A stretch of 64,000 nt of DNA, from positions 1-64,000 of the forward strand of contig JAPLCF010000032.1 of NCBI GenBank assembly GCA_026392355.1, given 5' to 3'. Shown piece after piece: positions 9,907-19,640 of the stretch. Made by a program: the position numbers and the translations under genes. Positions within the stretch are counted from its first letter, which is position 1; the number at the start of each line of letters is the position of its first letter. This DNA is from Actinomycetota bacterium. GTDB taxonomy: Bacteria; Actinomycetota; Thermoleophilia; Gaiellales; F1-60-MAGs149. A model generated the notes under the pieces. The model saw nothing but the letters and a program-made list of their open reading frames with translations, was not told the DNA's origin and made no database searches.

Positions 9907-10662
9907 ATGAGCACTGCCGCTACCGAGCGATTCGTCGTCTGCGTGCCGACGTACAACGAGCGCGAGAACCTCGAGCGCATGATCGAGGCGATCGGCGCGG
10001 CGCGCGAGCGCGCGACGATCCCGGGTGACGTCCTCGTAATCGACGACGGTTCGCCCGACGGTACCGGCGAGATCGCTGATCGCCTGGCCGCCCAGCACGA
10101 CTGGGTGCACGTGCTGCATCGCACCGCCAAGGAAGGCCTCGGCCGTGCGTACCTCGCCGGCTTCCGCTGGGCGCTCGACCAGGGCTACGACTACATCTGC
10201 GAGATGGACTGCGACTTCTCGCACGACCCGGGGCGCCTGCCCGACCTCGTCGCGACCGCCCAGCGCGGCGCCGACCTCGTCATCGGCTCGCGCTACACGC
10301 GCGGCGGTGGCGTGCGCGACTGGTCGCTCGCGCGGCGTGTGATCTCGCGCGGCGGCTGCCTCTACGCGCAGGCCTTCTTGCAGCTCGGCATCCGCGACCT
10401 GACCGGCGGCTTCAAGTGCTTTCGACGCGCCGTCCTCGAGGCGATCGACCTCGACGATGTGACGGCTGAGGGCTACGCCTTCCAGATCGAGATGACGTAC
10501 CGCACCTCGTTGCTCGGCTTCCGGATCGAGGAGGTGCCGATCACTTTCACCGACCGCGTCGCGGGCGGCTCGAAGATGTCGCGGCGCATCGTCGCCGAGG
10601 CCTCGTGGCGCGTGCCGTCGCTCCGTGTCCGCGCGCTGCGGCACGAGCTGCCGAAGCGCTGA
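9907..10662 (+). CDS. polyprenol monophosphomannose synthase-like GT2 glycosyltransferase
   Basis: VCVPTYNERENLERMIEAI; VLVIDDGSPDGTGEIAD; EMDCDFSHDP; GSRYTRGGGVRDW; DLTGGFKCFRR. Confidence 0.9.
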   Translation: MSTAATERFVVCVPTYNERENLERMIEAIGAARERATIPGDVLVIDDGSPDGTGEIADRLAAQHDWVHVLHRTAKEGLGRAYLAGFRWALDQGYDYICEMDCDFSHDPGRLPDLVATAQRGADLVIGSRYTRGGGVRDWSLARRVISRGGCLYAQAFLQLGIRDLTGGFKCFRRAVLEAIDLDDVTAEGYAFQIEMTYRTSLLGFRIEEVPITFTDRVAGGSKMSRRIVAEASWRVPSLRVRALRHELPKR

Positions 10663-10719
10663 AGCCCGGCTTACGGAACAGCCGCAGCTCACAGGTGTGC
10701 CCTGTTGTAGCGTGAGGCC

Positions 10720-12207
10720 GTGCGCAGCGGAACGCTCATTGGTCTGATCGCCGTCGCCGTTGTCGGCGTCGTCGCGATTGGTGGCGTGCTCGTCGCTCGC
10801 GCCCATGCGGAGCGCCCCGTTGTCGACTCGGTCTCGCCCGCGCCGGGCGCGACCGTCAACGGCACCACGCCTCTGCGTATCGTCCTGCGCTCTGCCGACC
10901 AGGCGGAGTCCGCCACGATCAGCGTCGACGGCGTCGACGTCTCTGCCCAGGCCGAGCGCACGCCCAGTGGCTACGTGCTGCCCATGCCGAAGCTGGCCGA
11001 CGGTCCGCACCGCGTGTCGGTCGTCGTCACCTCCTCGGACCTGATCGAGGACACCGCCACGTACGACTGGTCCTTCACCACCGATGGCACCGCACCCCGG
11101 CTGACCGCCACGACCGCTGCCGGCTGGGCGACCAGCGCCGAGATCAAGGGCGTCTCCGAGCCCGGCTCGACGATCACCGCCACCTGGCAGGACGGCGAGG
11201 TCGCGACCACCGCCGATGAGAACGGCCGCTTCTCGCTCATCCCCGGCATTGCCGACGGCGTCACGCCGCTCACGCTTATCGCAACCGACGCTGCGGGCAA
11301 CGAGACGCGCGCGGGGAACACCATGCGCGTTGACACGGGCCGCCCCAGCGTGCGCCTGGGCGGTATCGACGGCTGGGTGACGGACACCGATCGCCCCAAG
11401 GTCTATGCGTTCGTCGACTCGGCGAGCCCGACGAAGGTCGTCGCCAAGGTCAATGGGCAAGACGCGAAGGTCACGCCAATGTCGATCGGCTACACGATCG
11501 AGACCAGCAAGCTGCCGCAGGGCACCTCCAAGGTCGAGTTGTTCATTACGAACGCAACGGGCAAGACGGCGACACGCACCACGGAGATCAACGTCGACTC
11601 GACCGAGAAGCTGACGAACCAGCTGACGCTCGCGCCCGGTGCGAAGGGCGACGACGTCGCGAACCTCACGCGCCGTCTGCGCCTCGCGAAGATGTGGAAG
11701 GGCAAGCTCAGCTGGGAGTACAACGCCAAGGTCGAGAAGGCTGTCCGCGCCTACCAGCGCAAGGAGGGCCTGCCCGAGGATGGCATTGCCCGGCCCGCGT
11801 TGATTAGCGCGACGGGCGGCAAGATCGTGGTGCTCCAGAGCAAGTTCGTACTCAACCTGTATCTCGACGGCAAGTTCTTCAAGCAGTACCCGATCGCCGT
11901 CGGCCAGCCGGCCTACCCCACACCCACGGGCAGCTTCGTCGTGACCGAGATGATCGAGAACCCCACGTGGACGCCGCCGAACTCGCCGTGGGCCGCAGGG
12001 CTCGAGCCGGTGCCGCCGGGCGCAAGCAATCCGCTTGGCACCCGCTGGATCGGCACCTCCGCTCCGCTCGTCGGCATCCACGGCACCCCGTCGGATTGGT
12101 CGATCGGTTCGGCCGCCTCACACGGCTGCGTGCGCATGCATATCTCCGACGTGGAGGAACTCTTCACCCACGTCGCGGTCGGCATGCCGGTCGAGATCAA
12201 GCAGTAA
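10720..12207 (+). CDS. L,D-transpeptidase (YkuD) with Ig-like and peptidoglycan-binding domains
   Basis: Catalytic motif GIHGTPSDWSIGSAASHGCVRMHISDVEELF; PG-binding LTRRLRLAKMWKGKLSWEYNAKVEKAVRAYQRKEGLPEDGIA. Confidence 0.93.
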   Translation: MRSGTLIGLIAVAVVGVVAIGGVLVARAHAERPVVDSVSPAPGATVNGTTPLRIVLRSADQAESATISVDGVDVSAQAERTPSGYVLPMPKLADGPHRVSVVVTSSDLIEDTATYDWSFTTDGTAPRLTATTAAGWATSAEIKGVSEPGSTITATWQDGEVATTADENGRFSLIPGIADGVTPLTLIATDAAGNETRAGNTMRVDTGRPSVRLGGIDGWVTDTDRPKVYAFVDSASPTKVVAKVNGQDAKVTPMSIGYTIETSKLPQGTSKVELFITNATGKTATRTTEINVDSTEKLTNQLTLAPGAKGDDVANLTRRLRLAKMWKGKLSWEYNAKVEKAVRAYQRKEGLPEDGIARPALISATGGKIVVLQSKFVLNLYLDGKFFKQYPIAVGQPAYPTPTGSFVVTEMIENPTWTPPNSPWAAGLEPVPPGASNPLGTRWIGTSAPLVGIHGTPSDWSIGSAASHGCVRMHISDVEELFTHVAVGMPVEIKQ

Positions 12208-12222
12208 CCGGCAAGCCCCGGC

Positions 12223-13194
12223 TTAGGCCAGGTGGTCCCAGCCGCGCAGCGCCTCGTCGGCGCCCGCGCCCGTGAAGCGCACGCCCGCCGGGCCGTCCTC
12301 GACGCGGCCGATCACCGTCAAGGGGACGCCGCAGGCGTCGACGGCCTCGGGTGACATCGCCATCACGAGCTCGTAGTCCTCGCCGCCCGTGGCTGCGTAG
12401 GCGCCCGGTGCGCGCCGCAGCGTCTGCGCGATCAGGCACACGTCTTCGTGCAGCGGCAGCGCGTCGAGGTCGATCGTGAGCGAGACGCCGCTGCGCTGTG
12501 CGAGCCGCGGCAGGTCGGTGGCCAGGCCGTCGGAGACGTCCATCATCGCGTGGACGTGCGGGGCCAGCAACGCGCCGTCGGTCAGGCGCGGGTGCGGCCG
12601 GCGGTGGCGCTCGATGCACTCGTCGGCACCGGGCAGGTCGCGCAACGTCGGGTCGAGCAGGGCGGCCAGGCCGGCGGCCGATTCGCCGAGCGTGCCCGTG
12701 ACGGCGATCACGTCGCCCGGGCGAGCGCCGTCGCGACCGGGCGGATCGATGCTGGCGCGGCCGAGCACGCTAATCGACAGCGCCAGGCCCGAGCCGCGCG
12801 CCACATCGCCGCCGACGATCGGACAGTCGTAGAGCCGCGAGCACACCTCAAGGCCGGAGTAGATCGGCTCCAGCGAGGTGGCGTCGCCCTCGCCGATCAC
12901 GATCGAGACCAGCGCAGCGAGCGGCATCGCGCCCATCGCGGCGATGTCGGAGAGATTGACGGCCAGCGCCTTCCAGCCGACATCGGCAGGGCTCGAGAGA
13001 TCGCGGCGAAAGTGCACGCCATCGACCTGCGCATCGACGGTCCAGACGAGGTCGGGCGACAGCACCGCGGCGTCGTCGCCCATGCCGCGCGGAATGCCAG
13101 GCGTGTCGCGGCCAACGATCACCGCGAGGCCGGCCATCAGCGCGTCCTCGTCGGCGTGCGCCGTGCCCTCTCCCCATCCCGGCTGGTCTGCCAT
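12223..13194 (-). CDS. thiL: thiamine-monophosphate kinase
   Basis: GDDAAVLSPDLVWTVDAQVDGVHFRRDLSSPADVGWKALAVNLSDIAAMGAMPLAAL; MMDVSDGLATDLPRL; TGGEDYELV. Confidence 0.94.
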   Translation of the reverse strand: MADQPGWGEGTAHADEDALMAGLAVIVGRDTPGIPRGMGDDAAVLSPDLVWTVDAQVDGVHFRRDLSSPADVGWKALAVNLSDIAAMGAMPLAALVSIVIGEGDATSLEPIYSGLEVCSRLYDCPIVGGDVARGSGLALSISVLGRASIDPPGRDGARPGDVIAVTGTLGESAAGLAALLDPTLRDLPGADECIERHRRPHPRLTDGALLAPHVHAMMDVSDGLATDLPRLAQRSGVSLTIDLDALPLHEDVCLIAQTLRRAPGAYAATGGEDYELVMAMSPEAVDACGVPLTVIGRVEDGPAGVRFTGAGADEALRGWDHLA

Positions 13195-13236
13195 GAGCGG
13201 GATCGTAGCCCGGTCTGCGATCAGGCGATCAGGCGA

Positions 13237-13824
13237 TCAGGCGGCGGGGTCGGGCCGCCACGACGCGCTCCACGCGTCGTCGTCTGTGCGGTAGGTGCGA
13301 TCGGCGCGGTTGCGCGTGCCCTCGCGCGCGAACGTCACCTGCTCTTGCGCGGCCCACAGGTCCCAGTGGCCCAGATACAGCTCGCCGTCGCGTGCGATAG
13401 CGCGCGCGTAGCGCTCCTCGGTCTCGGCCTCGAGCCAGATCAGCAGACTGATAAACGGCGCCGCCGCGCGCGAGCCCGCGCCGACGCCCTCGATCACCAG
13501 CAGCGGCTCGGTGACCAGCGGCTCGCGCTCGTGCTCGCGCATCTCCAGCCAGTCCCAGCGGCGGATCGTTGCCTGCTCGCCATGCGACAGCGGCTCGAGC
13601 ACGTCTTCGACGAGTCGCTGGGCGCCCTCATCAAGTCCATCCCAGCCGGGGTACATGTCCTCGAGGCGCAGGAGGCCGGCGCCACTCGCCTCGGCCAGGC
13701 GTGTCGCGAACGTCGACTTGCCACTGCCCGACGCCCCGTCGATCACGACCACCGTCGTGGCACCCGCGCGCGGCTCGAGTTGCCGCACCTCCTGCGCGAG
13801 CGCTGCGAGCTCGGCGGCCTGCAT
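13237..13824 (-). CDS. P-loop (uridine kinase-like) ATP-binding protein
   Basis: Walker A VVVIDGASGSGKSTFATRLAE; LLVIEGVGAGSRA; overlaps the upstream SBP stop by 1 nt (TGATG). Confidence 0.8.
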   Translation of the reverse strand: MQAAELAALAQEVRQLEPRAGATTVVVIDGASGSGKSTFATRLAEASGAGLLRLEDMYPGWDGLDEGAQRLVEDVLEPLSHGEQATIRRWDWLEMREHEREPLVTEPLLVIEGVGAGSRAAAPFISLLIWLEAETEERYARAIARDGELYLGHWDLWAAQEQVTFAREGTRNRADRTYRTDDDAWSASWRPDPAA

Positions 13825-14897
13825 CAGCCAGCCGGCAGGTAGTCGTTCGTCCAGGCCTGCGACCAGTCGGGCTTGGTGGTGAGCGCCTTGCCATCGGCGT
13901 CGGTCAGCAGCTTGTTGTCGTAGAGAAAGTCGTAGAACGCCGACACGCGCGCGCCGTCGATCGTGCCGAGGGCACCGGCCTCGCTCGCGTAGTAGCCGTC
14001 CTTCGCCAGCAGATCCGCGCTCTTCTTCACGACCTCAGGGTTCTTGAGCGTCTGCGGGTTGGCGTCGAGCAGGAGCTGCGCGGCCTCCGCCGGATTGTCG
14101 GCCGCGTACTGGTAGCCCTGCTGCGTCGCGGCAATGAAGCGCTTGGCGACGTCGGGGTTGGCCGTGAGCCACGCGTTGCTCGCGATGATGGTGTTCGAGT
14201 AGTTGTCCGGATACCCGTAGTCGGCGGGGTCGAAGTACTTCATGGGCTTGCCGTTGACCTCGGCCTCCACCCCCTCCCAGGTCGATGCCGAGATGGTGAA
14301 GTCGGCGCGCCCGCTGTACACGGCCTCGTACGCTGCGGCGTCGAGCACGACCTTCTTGAAGTCGCCCTTGCCACCATCGCCCTTGATCACCGTGGCGACC
14401 TCCGACTCCTCGCTCGGCGTACCAAAGCCCGCGTACGTCTTGCCGTCGAGGTCCTTCGGGGTTGTGATGCTGGGGTCGTCGGCGCGATAGGCGAGCAGGT
14501 ACTGCTGCTTGCCGATGTTGGCGAACACCTGCACGACGTCGAGACCCGCGGCACGGGCGAAGGCGATGCCGTTCGAGTACGAGAAGCCGAACTGAGCCTC
14601 ACCGCTCGAGACCAGCCGCTCGGGCGACGTGGAGGCGTAGGGCAGCAGCTTCACCGACAGGTCCTGGTCCTTGTAGTACCCGAGCTCTTGCGCCACGTAG
14701 ATACCGATGTGGTTCGTGTTCGGCGTCCAGTCGAGCGCGACCTTTACCTCGGCCGGCTGGGCCGGGAGGATCATCGGGTCGCCCGCCGTGGTGGTGCTCG
14801 ACGACGAGCCACCGCAGGCCGCCACGACCACGAGCACGACAACCGCGAGCACAGCGAGGGCGATTCGACGTCGGGTGGAGGCGAGCGAGCGGGTCAT
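13824..14897 (-). CDS. ABC transporter substrate-binding protein, NMT1/THI5-like (ThiY-type)
   Basis: Lipobox VVAACGGSSSS; VKVALDWTPNTNHIGIYVAQELGYYKDQDLSVKLLPYASTSPERLVSSGEAQFGFSY. Confidence 0.88.
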   Translation of the reverse strand: MTRSLASTRRRIALAVLAVVVLVVVAACGGSSSSTTTAGDPMILPAQPAEVKVALDWTPNTNHIGIYVAQELGYYKDQDLSVKLLPYASTSPERLVSSGEAQFGFSYSNGIAFARAAGLDVVQVFANIGKQQYLLAYRADDPSITTPKDLDGKTYAGFGTPSEESEVATVIKGDGGKGDFKKVVLDAAAYEAVYSGRADFTISASTWEGVEAEVNGKPMKYFDPADYGYPDNYSNTIIASNAWLTANPDVAKRFIAATQQGYQYAADNPAEAAQLLLDANPQTLKNPEVVKKSADLLAKDGYYASEAGALGTIDGARVSAFYDFLYDNKLLTDADGKALTTKPDWSQAWTNDYLPAG

Positions 14898-14963
14898 CGG
14901 AACGGATCCTTCGGGACGGAGGCGGGTATCAGTCGACTGCCGAGGGCACGATACCGTTCCTCT

Positions 14964-15734
14964 ATGCGCCGCACTCTTCGCATTGTGCTTCCGCCCTTGC
15001 TCGTCGTGGGGCTGCTGGGCGTGGTCTGGGAGGTGTATGCCCGCGTCGGCAATCTGGGTGATGAGCTACTGCCGCCCCTGTCGCGCGTACTCAGCGCCGG
15101 CTGGGACGATCGCGCGTCGCTGTGGGCAAGCACGCAGCCGACGCTGCGTGAGGTTCTGCTCGGCTTCGCCGTCTCCATGGTCTTCGCGTTCGCGATCTCG
15201 ATCCTGCTCGACGCCTCGGGGCTGGCCCGCCGCTCGGTGATGCCGGTGCTGATTGGCAGCCAGACGATTCCGCTCGTGGTGCTGGCACCGCTCGTGGTGA
15301 TCTGGTTCGGCTTCGGCCTGACCCCGAAGATCCTGCTCGTCGCGCTGGTGACGTTCTTCCCGATCGTGGTCGGCCTCCTCGATGGCTACGCCTCGAGCGA
15401 GCGCGACGCCGTCACGCTCCTGCGCACGATGGGCGCGAGCTGGCCGACGGTCTTCCGGCTCGTGCGCCTGCCGTCGGCGCTGCCCGGCTTCTTCACCGGC
15501 CTGCGCATCGCAATCACGTACGCCGTGGTCGCGGCGATCTTCGCGGAGTACGCGGGCGCCGAGACCGGGCTCGGCGTGTATATCCAAGGCGCCGACAACT
15601 CGTTCCGCACCGACCTCGTGCTGGCCGCCGTGCTCGTGACCGCGGTGCTCACCCTCGCGCTCTACGCGGCCACATTCATCGTGCAGCGCCTGACGATCCC
15701 CTGGTACACCGACGCGCGGAAGGTAAACCAGTGA
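14964..15734 (+). CDS. ABC transporter permease (SsuC/ThiX-like)
   Basis: MRRTLRIVLPPLLVVGLLGVVWEVYARVG...; EAA-loop-like LRTMGASWPTVFRLVRLPSALPGFFTGLRIAITYAVVAAIFAEYAGAETGLG. Confidence 0.9.
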   Translation: MRRTLRIVLPPLLVVGLLGVVWEVYARVGNLGDELLPPLSRVLSAGWDDRASLWASTQPTLREVLLGFAVSMVFAFAISILLDASGLARRSVMPVLIGSQTIPLVVLAPLVVIWFGFGLTPKILLVALVTFFPIVVGLLDGYASSERDAVTLLRTMGASWPTVFRLVRLPSALPGFFTGLRIAITYAVVAAIFAEYAGAETGLGVYIQGADNSFRTDLVLAAVLVTAVLTLALYAATFIVQRLTIPWYTDARKVNQ

Positions 15735-16492
15735 GCACGTCGGCGATCGACGTGCGCGGCCTGCGCAAGGCCTTCGGCGACCTGCAGGTCCTCGACGACC
15801 TGTCGCTGCACGTGGAGCGCGGCGAGTTCGTCTCGATCCTCGGCCCCAGCGGCTGCGGCAAGTCGACGATCCTCTCGGTCCTCAACGGCACGGAGCCGGC
15901 CGACAGCGGCGAGCTGCTGCTCGACGGCGAGCCGCTCAACCGCATGCAGAGCCCGTTCGCCTGGATGCCGCAGCACGACGTGCTCTTCCCGTGGCGGACG
16001 GTGGAGCAGAACGTCGCGCTCGGTGGTGAGGTGGCGGGCGGGCTGAGCAAGCGCGAGGCACTCGCGCAGGCCCGAGCGCTACTACCCACGTTCGGCCTCG
16101 ACGAATTTGGTGCCACGCGGCCGTACCAGTTGTCGGGCGGCATGCGTCAGCGCGCCGCGTTCGCGCGCACGGTCGCCCAAGGCCGCGACATCCTCTTGCT
16201 CGACGAGCCGTTCGGGGCACTCGATGCCCTCACGCGCACCGAGCTCCAGCTGTGGCTCGAACAGATCTGGGGACGCGAGCGCTGGACGGTCGTGTTGATC
16301 ACCCATGACGTACGCGAGGCCGTGCTCTTGTCGGATCGCGTCTACGTGCTGGGGCCGCGCGCAACGGGCATCACCCTCGAGCTCGAGATTCCGCTGCCGC
16401 GCCCGCGTTCTCTCGAGCTGCTCGGCAATGCCGACGCCGCGGCACTCGAGCGCGAACTGCTGCAGGCGTTGCACGCCGGGCGTACGGCCTAG
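15731..16492 (+). CDS. ABC transporter ATP-binding protein (SsuB/ThiZ-like)
   Basis: GPSGCGKSTILSVLNG; LSGGMRQRAAFARTVAQGRDILLLDEPFGALDALTR; 4-bp overlap with permease. Confidence 0.93.
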   Translation: MSTSAIDVRGLRKAFGDLQVLDDLSLHVERGEFVSILGPSGCGKSTILSVLNGTEPADSGELLLDGEPLNRMQSPFAWMPQHDVLFPWRTVEQNVALGGEVAGGLSKREALAQARALLPTFGLDEFGATRPYQLSGGMRQRAAFARTVAQGRDILLLDEPFGALDALTRTELQLWLEQIWGRERWTVVLITHDVREAVLLSDRVYVLGPRATGITLELEIPLPRPRSLELLGNADAAALERELLQALHAGRTA

Positions 16493-16536
16493 CCTCGGCT
16501 GCTTGGTACCCTGCTCCGACCCGCTGGGACCGCGCA

Positions 16537-17382
16537 ATGAGCAACCTCCACCCCACCTCTGTCGTCTATCCCGGCTCGGCCGGGTCGTATACGTCTGAGG
16601 CCGCCGACCGCCTGTACCCCGAGATCGAGGCCACGTCGGCCGGCTCGTTCGCCGACGTGTACGCCGCGGTCGGTGACAGCTCGGCAGAGATTGGCGTGCT
16701 GCCGATCGAGAACACGCTGGCCGGCATCGTCGCCGACACCTGCGATCTGATTGCCGACGGCTCGCTGCCGATCGTGGCTGAGACGATTATCCACATCCCG
16801 CACTGCCTCGCCGGTGTGCCGGGCGCCACAACGGCGGGTGTCACGACGATCCACTCGCACCCCATGGCGCTAGCGCAGTGCCGTACGTTCCTCAACGGCC
16901 ATTACGAGCAGCGGGCCGCCAGCACCACGGCCGATGCCGCGCGCATGGTGGCCGAACTTGCCGACCCAACGTGCGCGGCAATCGCCTCGCCGGCCGCGGC
17001 GCGCCAGTACGGCCTCGAGGTGCTCGAGCACGACATCTCGGACCACCCCGAGAACATGACGCGCTTCGTCGCGATCGCACGCGAGCCGCTCCCGTACACC
17101 GAGGGCACCGCGTGGAAGACCGCGCTGCGCGTCGTGACGGGCCACCAGCCGGGCGCGCTGCACGATGCGATCGAGCCGCTGCGCTACCACGGCGTCAACA
17201 TGCAGAGCCTGCACTCGCGGCCGATCCCGGGCGAGCCGTGGCGCTACCAGTTCCTGATCGACATCGAGGGCCATCGCGACGATCCGCGCATCGAGCGCGC
17301 CCTCGCCGATGTCACCAGCCGCTCGGCCCTCGTGGTCGTGCTCGGCTCGTTCCCCGCCGCGACGCATCCCGACGCGCCATGA
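16537..17382 (+). CDS. pheA: prephenate dehydratase
   Basis: VVYPGSAGSYTSEAA; GVLPIENTLAGIV; SHPMALAQCRTFL; ACT domain PGALHDAIEPLRYHGVNMQSLHSRPIPGEPWRYQFLIDIEGH. Confidence 0.94.
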   Translation: MSNLHPTSVVYPGSAGSYTSEAADRLYPEIEATSAGSFADVYAAVGDSSAEIGVLPIENTLAGIVADTCDLIADGSLPIVAETIIHIPHCLAGVPGATTAGVTTIHSHPMALAQCRTFLNGHYEQRAASTTADAARMVAELADPTCAAIASPAAARQYGLEVLEHDISDHPENMTRFVAIAREPLPYTEGTAWKTALRVVTGHQPGALHDAIEPLRYHGVNMQSLHSRPIPGEPWRYQFLIDIEGHRDDPRIERALADVTSRSALVVVLGSFPAATHPDAP

Positions 17383-19640
17383 GCCCGCGGGCGTCGTGGG
17401 ATGCGGCGCTCGACCTTGGTGCGCCGCCCGATGACCGCCTCGTCTTCCGCGGCGAGCAGCCTGCGTCGGCCGGCACCTCGGTGCCGCTGCCAACCGACCT
17501 ACCGCCAGCGCTAACCGCCGCGCTCGAACGCAGCGGCATTACCTCGCTGTGGGCGCACCAGGCCGAGGCGATCGCCTTCGCGCGCCAGGGCAACCACGTC
17601 GGCATCACCTCGGGTACGGCGAGCGGCAAGACGCTCGCGTACACCGTGCCGGTGCTTGAGACGCTCCTGACCGAGTCGCACAGCCGCGCGCTCTATCTCT
17701 CCCCCACCAAGGCGCTCGCGCAGGACCAGGCCCGCCGCCTGCACGCGCTCGGCCTCGGTCGCGACCTGCGCGTCTCGCTCGTCGACGGCGATGGCGACAC
17801 CGGCAGCCGCCGGCTAGCGCGGGCCGAGTCGAACCTCGTGCTGAGCAACCCCGACATGGTCCACGTCGGCATCTGCCCGCACCACCAGCGCTGGGACGAG
17901 TGGCTGTCGGGGCTCAGCGCGATCATCATCGACGAGGCGCACGTCTACCGCGGGGTCTTCGGCAGCCACGTCGCGCACGTGATCCGGCGCCTGCGCCGCT
18001 GCGCCGCCCTCTACGGCGCCTCGCCCCAGCTGCTGCTCGCCTCGGCCACCGTCGGCAATCCGCACGAGGCGTTCGGCGCGCTGACGGGCGTCGACGTGGC
18101 GATCATCGACGACGACGGGGCGCCCAGCCCGGGCCGCGACGTCGCGCTGTGGAACCCGACGCTGCTGGATGAGGCGACGGGCCGGCGCGCCTCGCGCATC
18201 CAGGAGGCGGTCAATCTCGTGGCCCAGCTGGTGATCGACGATCAGCGCGTGATCTGCTTCGCCCCCGGCCGGCAATTGGTCGAGCTGATCCTGCGCGGCG
18301 TGCGCGACGAGCTGACGCGCCGCGCGCCCGCGCTGGCCGAGCGCGTCGAGCCGTACCGCGCGGGCTACCCGCCGGAGGTGCGCCGCCAGATCGAGCAGCG
18401 CCTCGCCGGCGGCGACCTGCGCGCAGTCATCGCCACGAACGCACTCGAGCTCGGCATCGACATCGGCGATCTCGACTGTGCCGTCGTCGTCGGCTTCCCC
18501 GGCTCGGTCGCGGCGCTGCGCCAGGAGTGGGGTCGTGCCGGCCGTCGGCAGCGTGGGCTCGGCGTATTGGTGCTCGGCGACGACGCGCTCGATCAGTGGT
18601 TCGCCCGGCATCCGCAGGCGCTGCTCGATCGCCCGGTCGAGGCGATCGCCCTCGATCCGCATAACCCGGAGATCCGCATCGCGCACCTCGCGTGCGCGGC
18701 AGCCGAGGCCGCAGTCGGGCCGCGCGACGAGAGCATCCTGGGCGTGCACATCACAGAGGACGCCGAGGCGATGGTGCAGCTCAACCCCGACGACTTCGCG
18801 ATGACGCCCGCGGGCCTGATCTGGACGGGTCTCGACGATCCGGCCATGCGCGTGTCGCTGCGCAGCACGGGCTCGGAGGTCGTGACGATCGTCGATAGCG
18901 AGTCGGGCCGCGTGCTCGGCGACGTCGAGCAGGACCGCGCACCGCGCAGCGTGCACCCGGGCGCCGTGCACCTCAACCTCGGCGAGCGCTACCTCGTCAC
19001 CGAGCTCGATCTCAAGGAGGGCACGGCACTGGTCGAGCCGTTCCATGGCGACTGGTTCACCGTGCCGCGCGCCGACTCAACGGTGGCTCTCGACGAGCCG
19101 GAGGCCGAGGAGTGGCTGGGCAACTGGCGCTGCCACCTCGGCGAGGCCGAGGTCGCCACGCGCGTGACGGGCTATCAGCGCCGCCGCACCGACGACCTCT
19201 CGGTGATCGACAGCCGCACGCTCGACCTGCCCGAGCGCCGCTACCGCAGCGCCGCCCTCTGGATCACCCGCCCACCGACCGACGACGAGCCCACGCTCGG
19301 CGGACTGCACGCGATCGAGCACCTGCTCGCCGCCGCCCTCCCTCTCGCCGTTCCGAGCGACGCGGGCGATATCGCGGGCCTCTCGACGATCCTGCACCCC
19401 GACACCCTGTCGCCCACGATCATCCTCCACGAGACGCGCCCGGGTGGCGCGGGCATCGTCCGCACCGCCTTCCCCGCCCTCGCGCGCATCGCCGAGGCGG
19501 CCCGCTCGATCGTGGCTGACTGCCCGTGCGACTCGGGCTGCCCCGCCTGCATCCAGAGTTTCTCGTGCCCCAGCCTCAACGAGCCGCTCGACAAGGCGAT
19601 GGCGCTCGTGCTGCTCGACGAGCTCGTGCAAAACGCCTAA
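17379..19640 (+). CDS. DEAD/DEAH-box helicase with DUF1998-type C-terminal Cys cluster (MrfA/YprA-like)
   Basis: Motifs GTASGKTLAYTVPVLE, IIDEAHVYRG, ASATVGNP, ATNALELGIDIGDLD, WGRAGRRQRG; terminal CPCDSGCPACIQSFSC. Confidence 0.92.
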   Translation: MSPRASWDAALDLGAPPDDRLVFRGEQPASAGTSVPLPTDLPPALTAALERSGITSLWAHQAEAIAFARQGNHVGITSGTASGKTLAYTVPVLETLLTESHSRALYLSPTKALAQDQARRLHALGLGRDLRVSLVDGDGDTGSRRLARAESNLVLSNPDMVHVGICPHHQRWDEWLSGLSAIIIDEAHVYRGVFGSHVAHVIRRLRRCAALYGASPQLLLASATVGNPHEAFGALTGVDVAIIDDDGAPSPGRDVALWNPTLLDEATGRRASRIQEAVNLVAQLVIDDQRVICFAPGRQLVELILRGVRDELTRRAPALAERVEPYRAGYPPEVRRQIEQRLAGGDLRAVIATNALELGIDIGDLDCAVVVGFPGSVAALRQEWGRAGRRQRGLGVLVLGDDALDQWFARHPQALLDRPVEAIALDPHNPEIRIAHLACAAAEAAVGPRDESILGVHITEDAEAMVQLNPDDFAMTPAGLIWTGLDDPAMRVSLRSTGSEVVTIVDSESGRVLGDVEQDRAPRSVHPGAVHLNLGERYLVTELDLKEGTALVEPFHGDWFTVPRADSTVALDEPEAEEWLGNWRCHLGEAEVATRVTGYQRRRTDDLSVIDSRTLDLPERRYRSAALWITRPPTDDEPTLGGLHAIEHLLAAALPLAVPSDAGDIAGLSTILHPDTLSPTIILHETRPGGAGIVRTAFPALARIAEAARSIVADCPCDSGCPACIQSFSCPSLNEPLDKAMALVLLDELVQNA

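Noticed and set aside
9763-12081. 772-aa minus-strand ORF
   Set aside because: Antisense to the glycosyltransferase and L,D-transpeptidase genes, Arg/His/Gly-rich, no family motifs
12207-12235. Terminator hairpin AAGCC-CC-GGCTT between L,D-transpeptidase and thiL
   Set aside because: Stem only 5 bp with a 2-nt loop; weak evidence
14898-14963. TPP riboswitch in front of the ThiY-like transporter
   Set aside because: No CTGAGA / ACCTGATC / GCCAGCGTAGGGA core on either strand
13569-15734. 721-aa plus-strand ORF
   Set aside because: Only the 3' part from ATG 14964 is a real permease; the upstream part is antisense to the kinase and SBP genes
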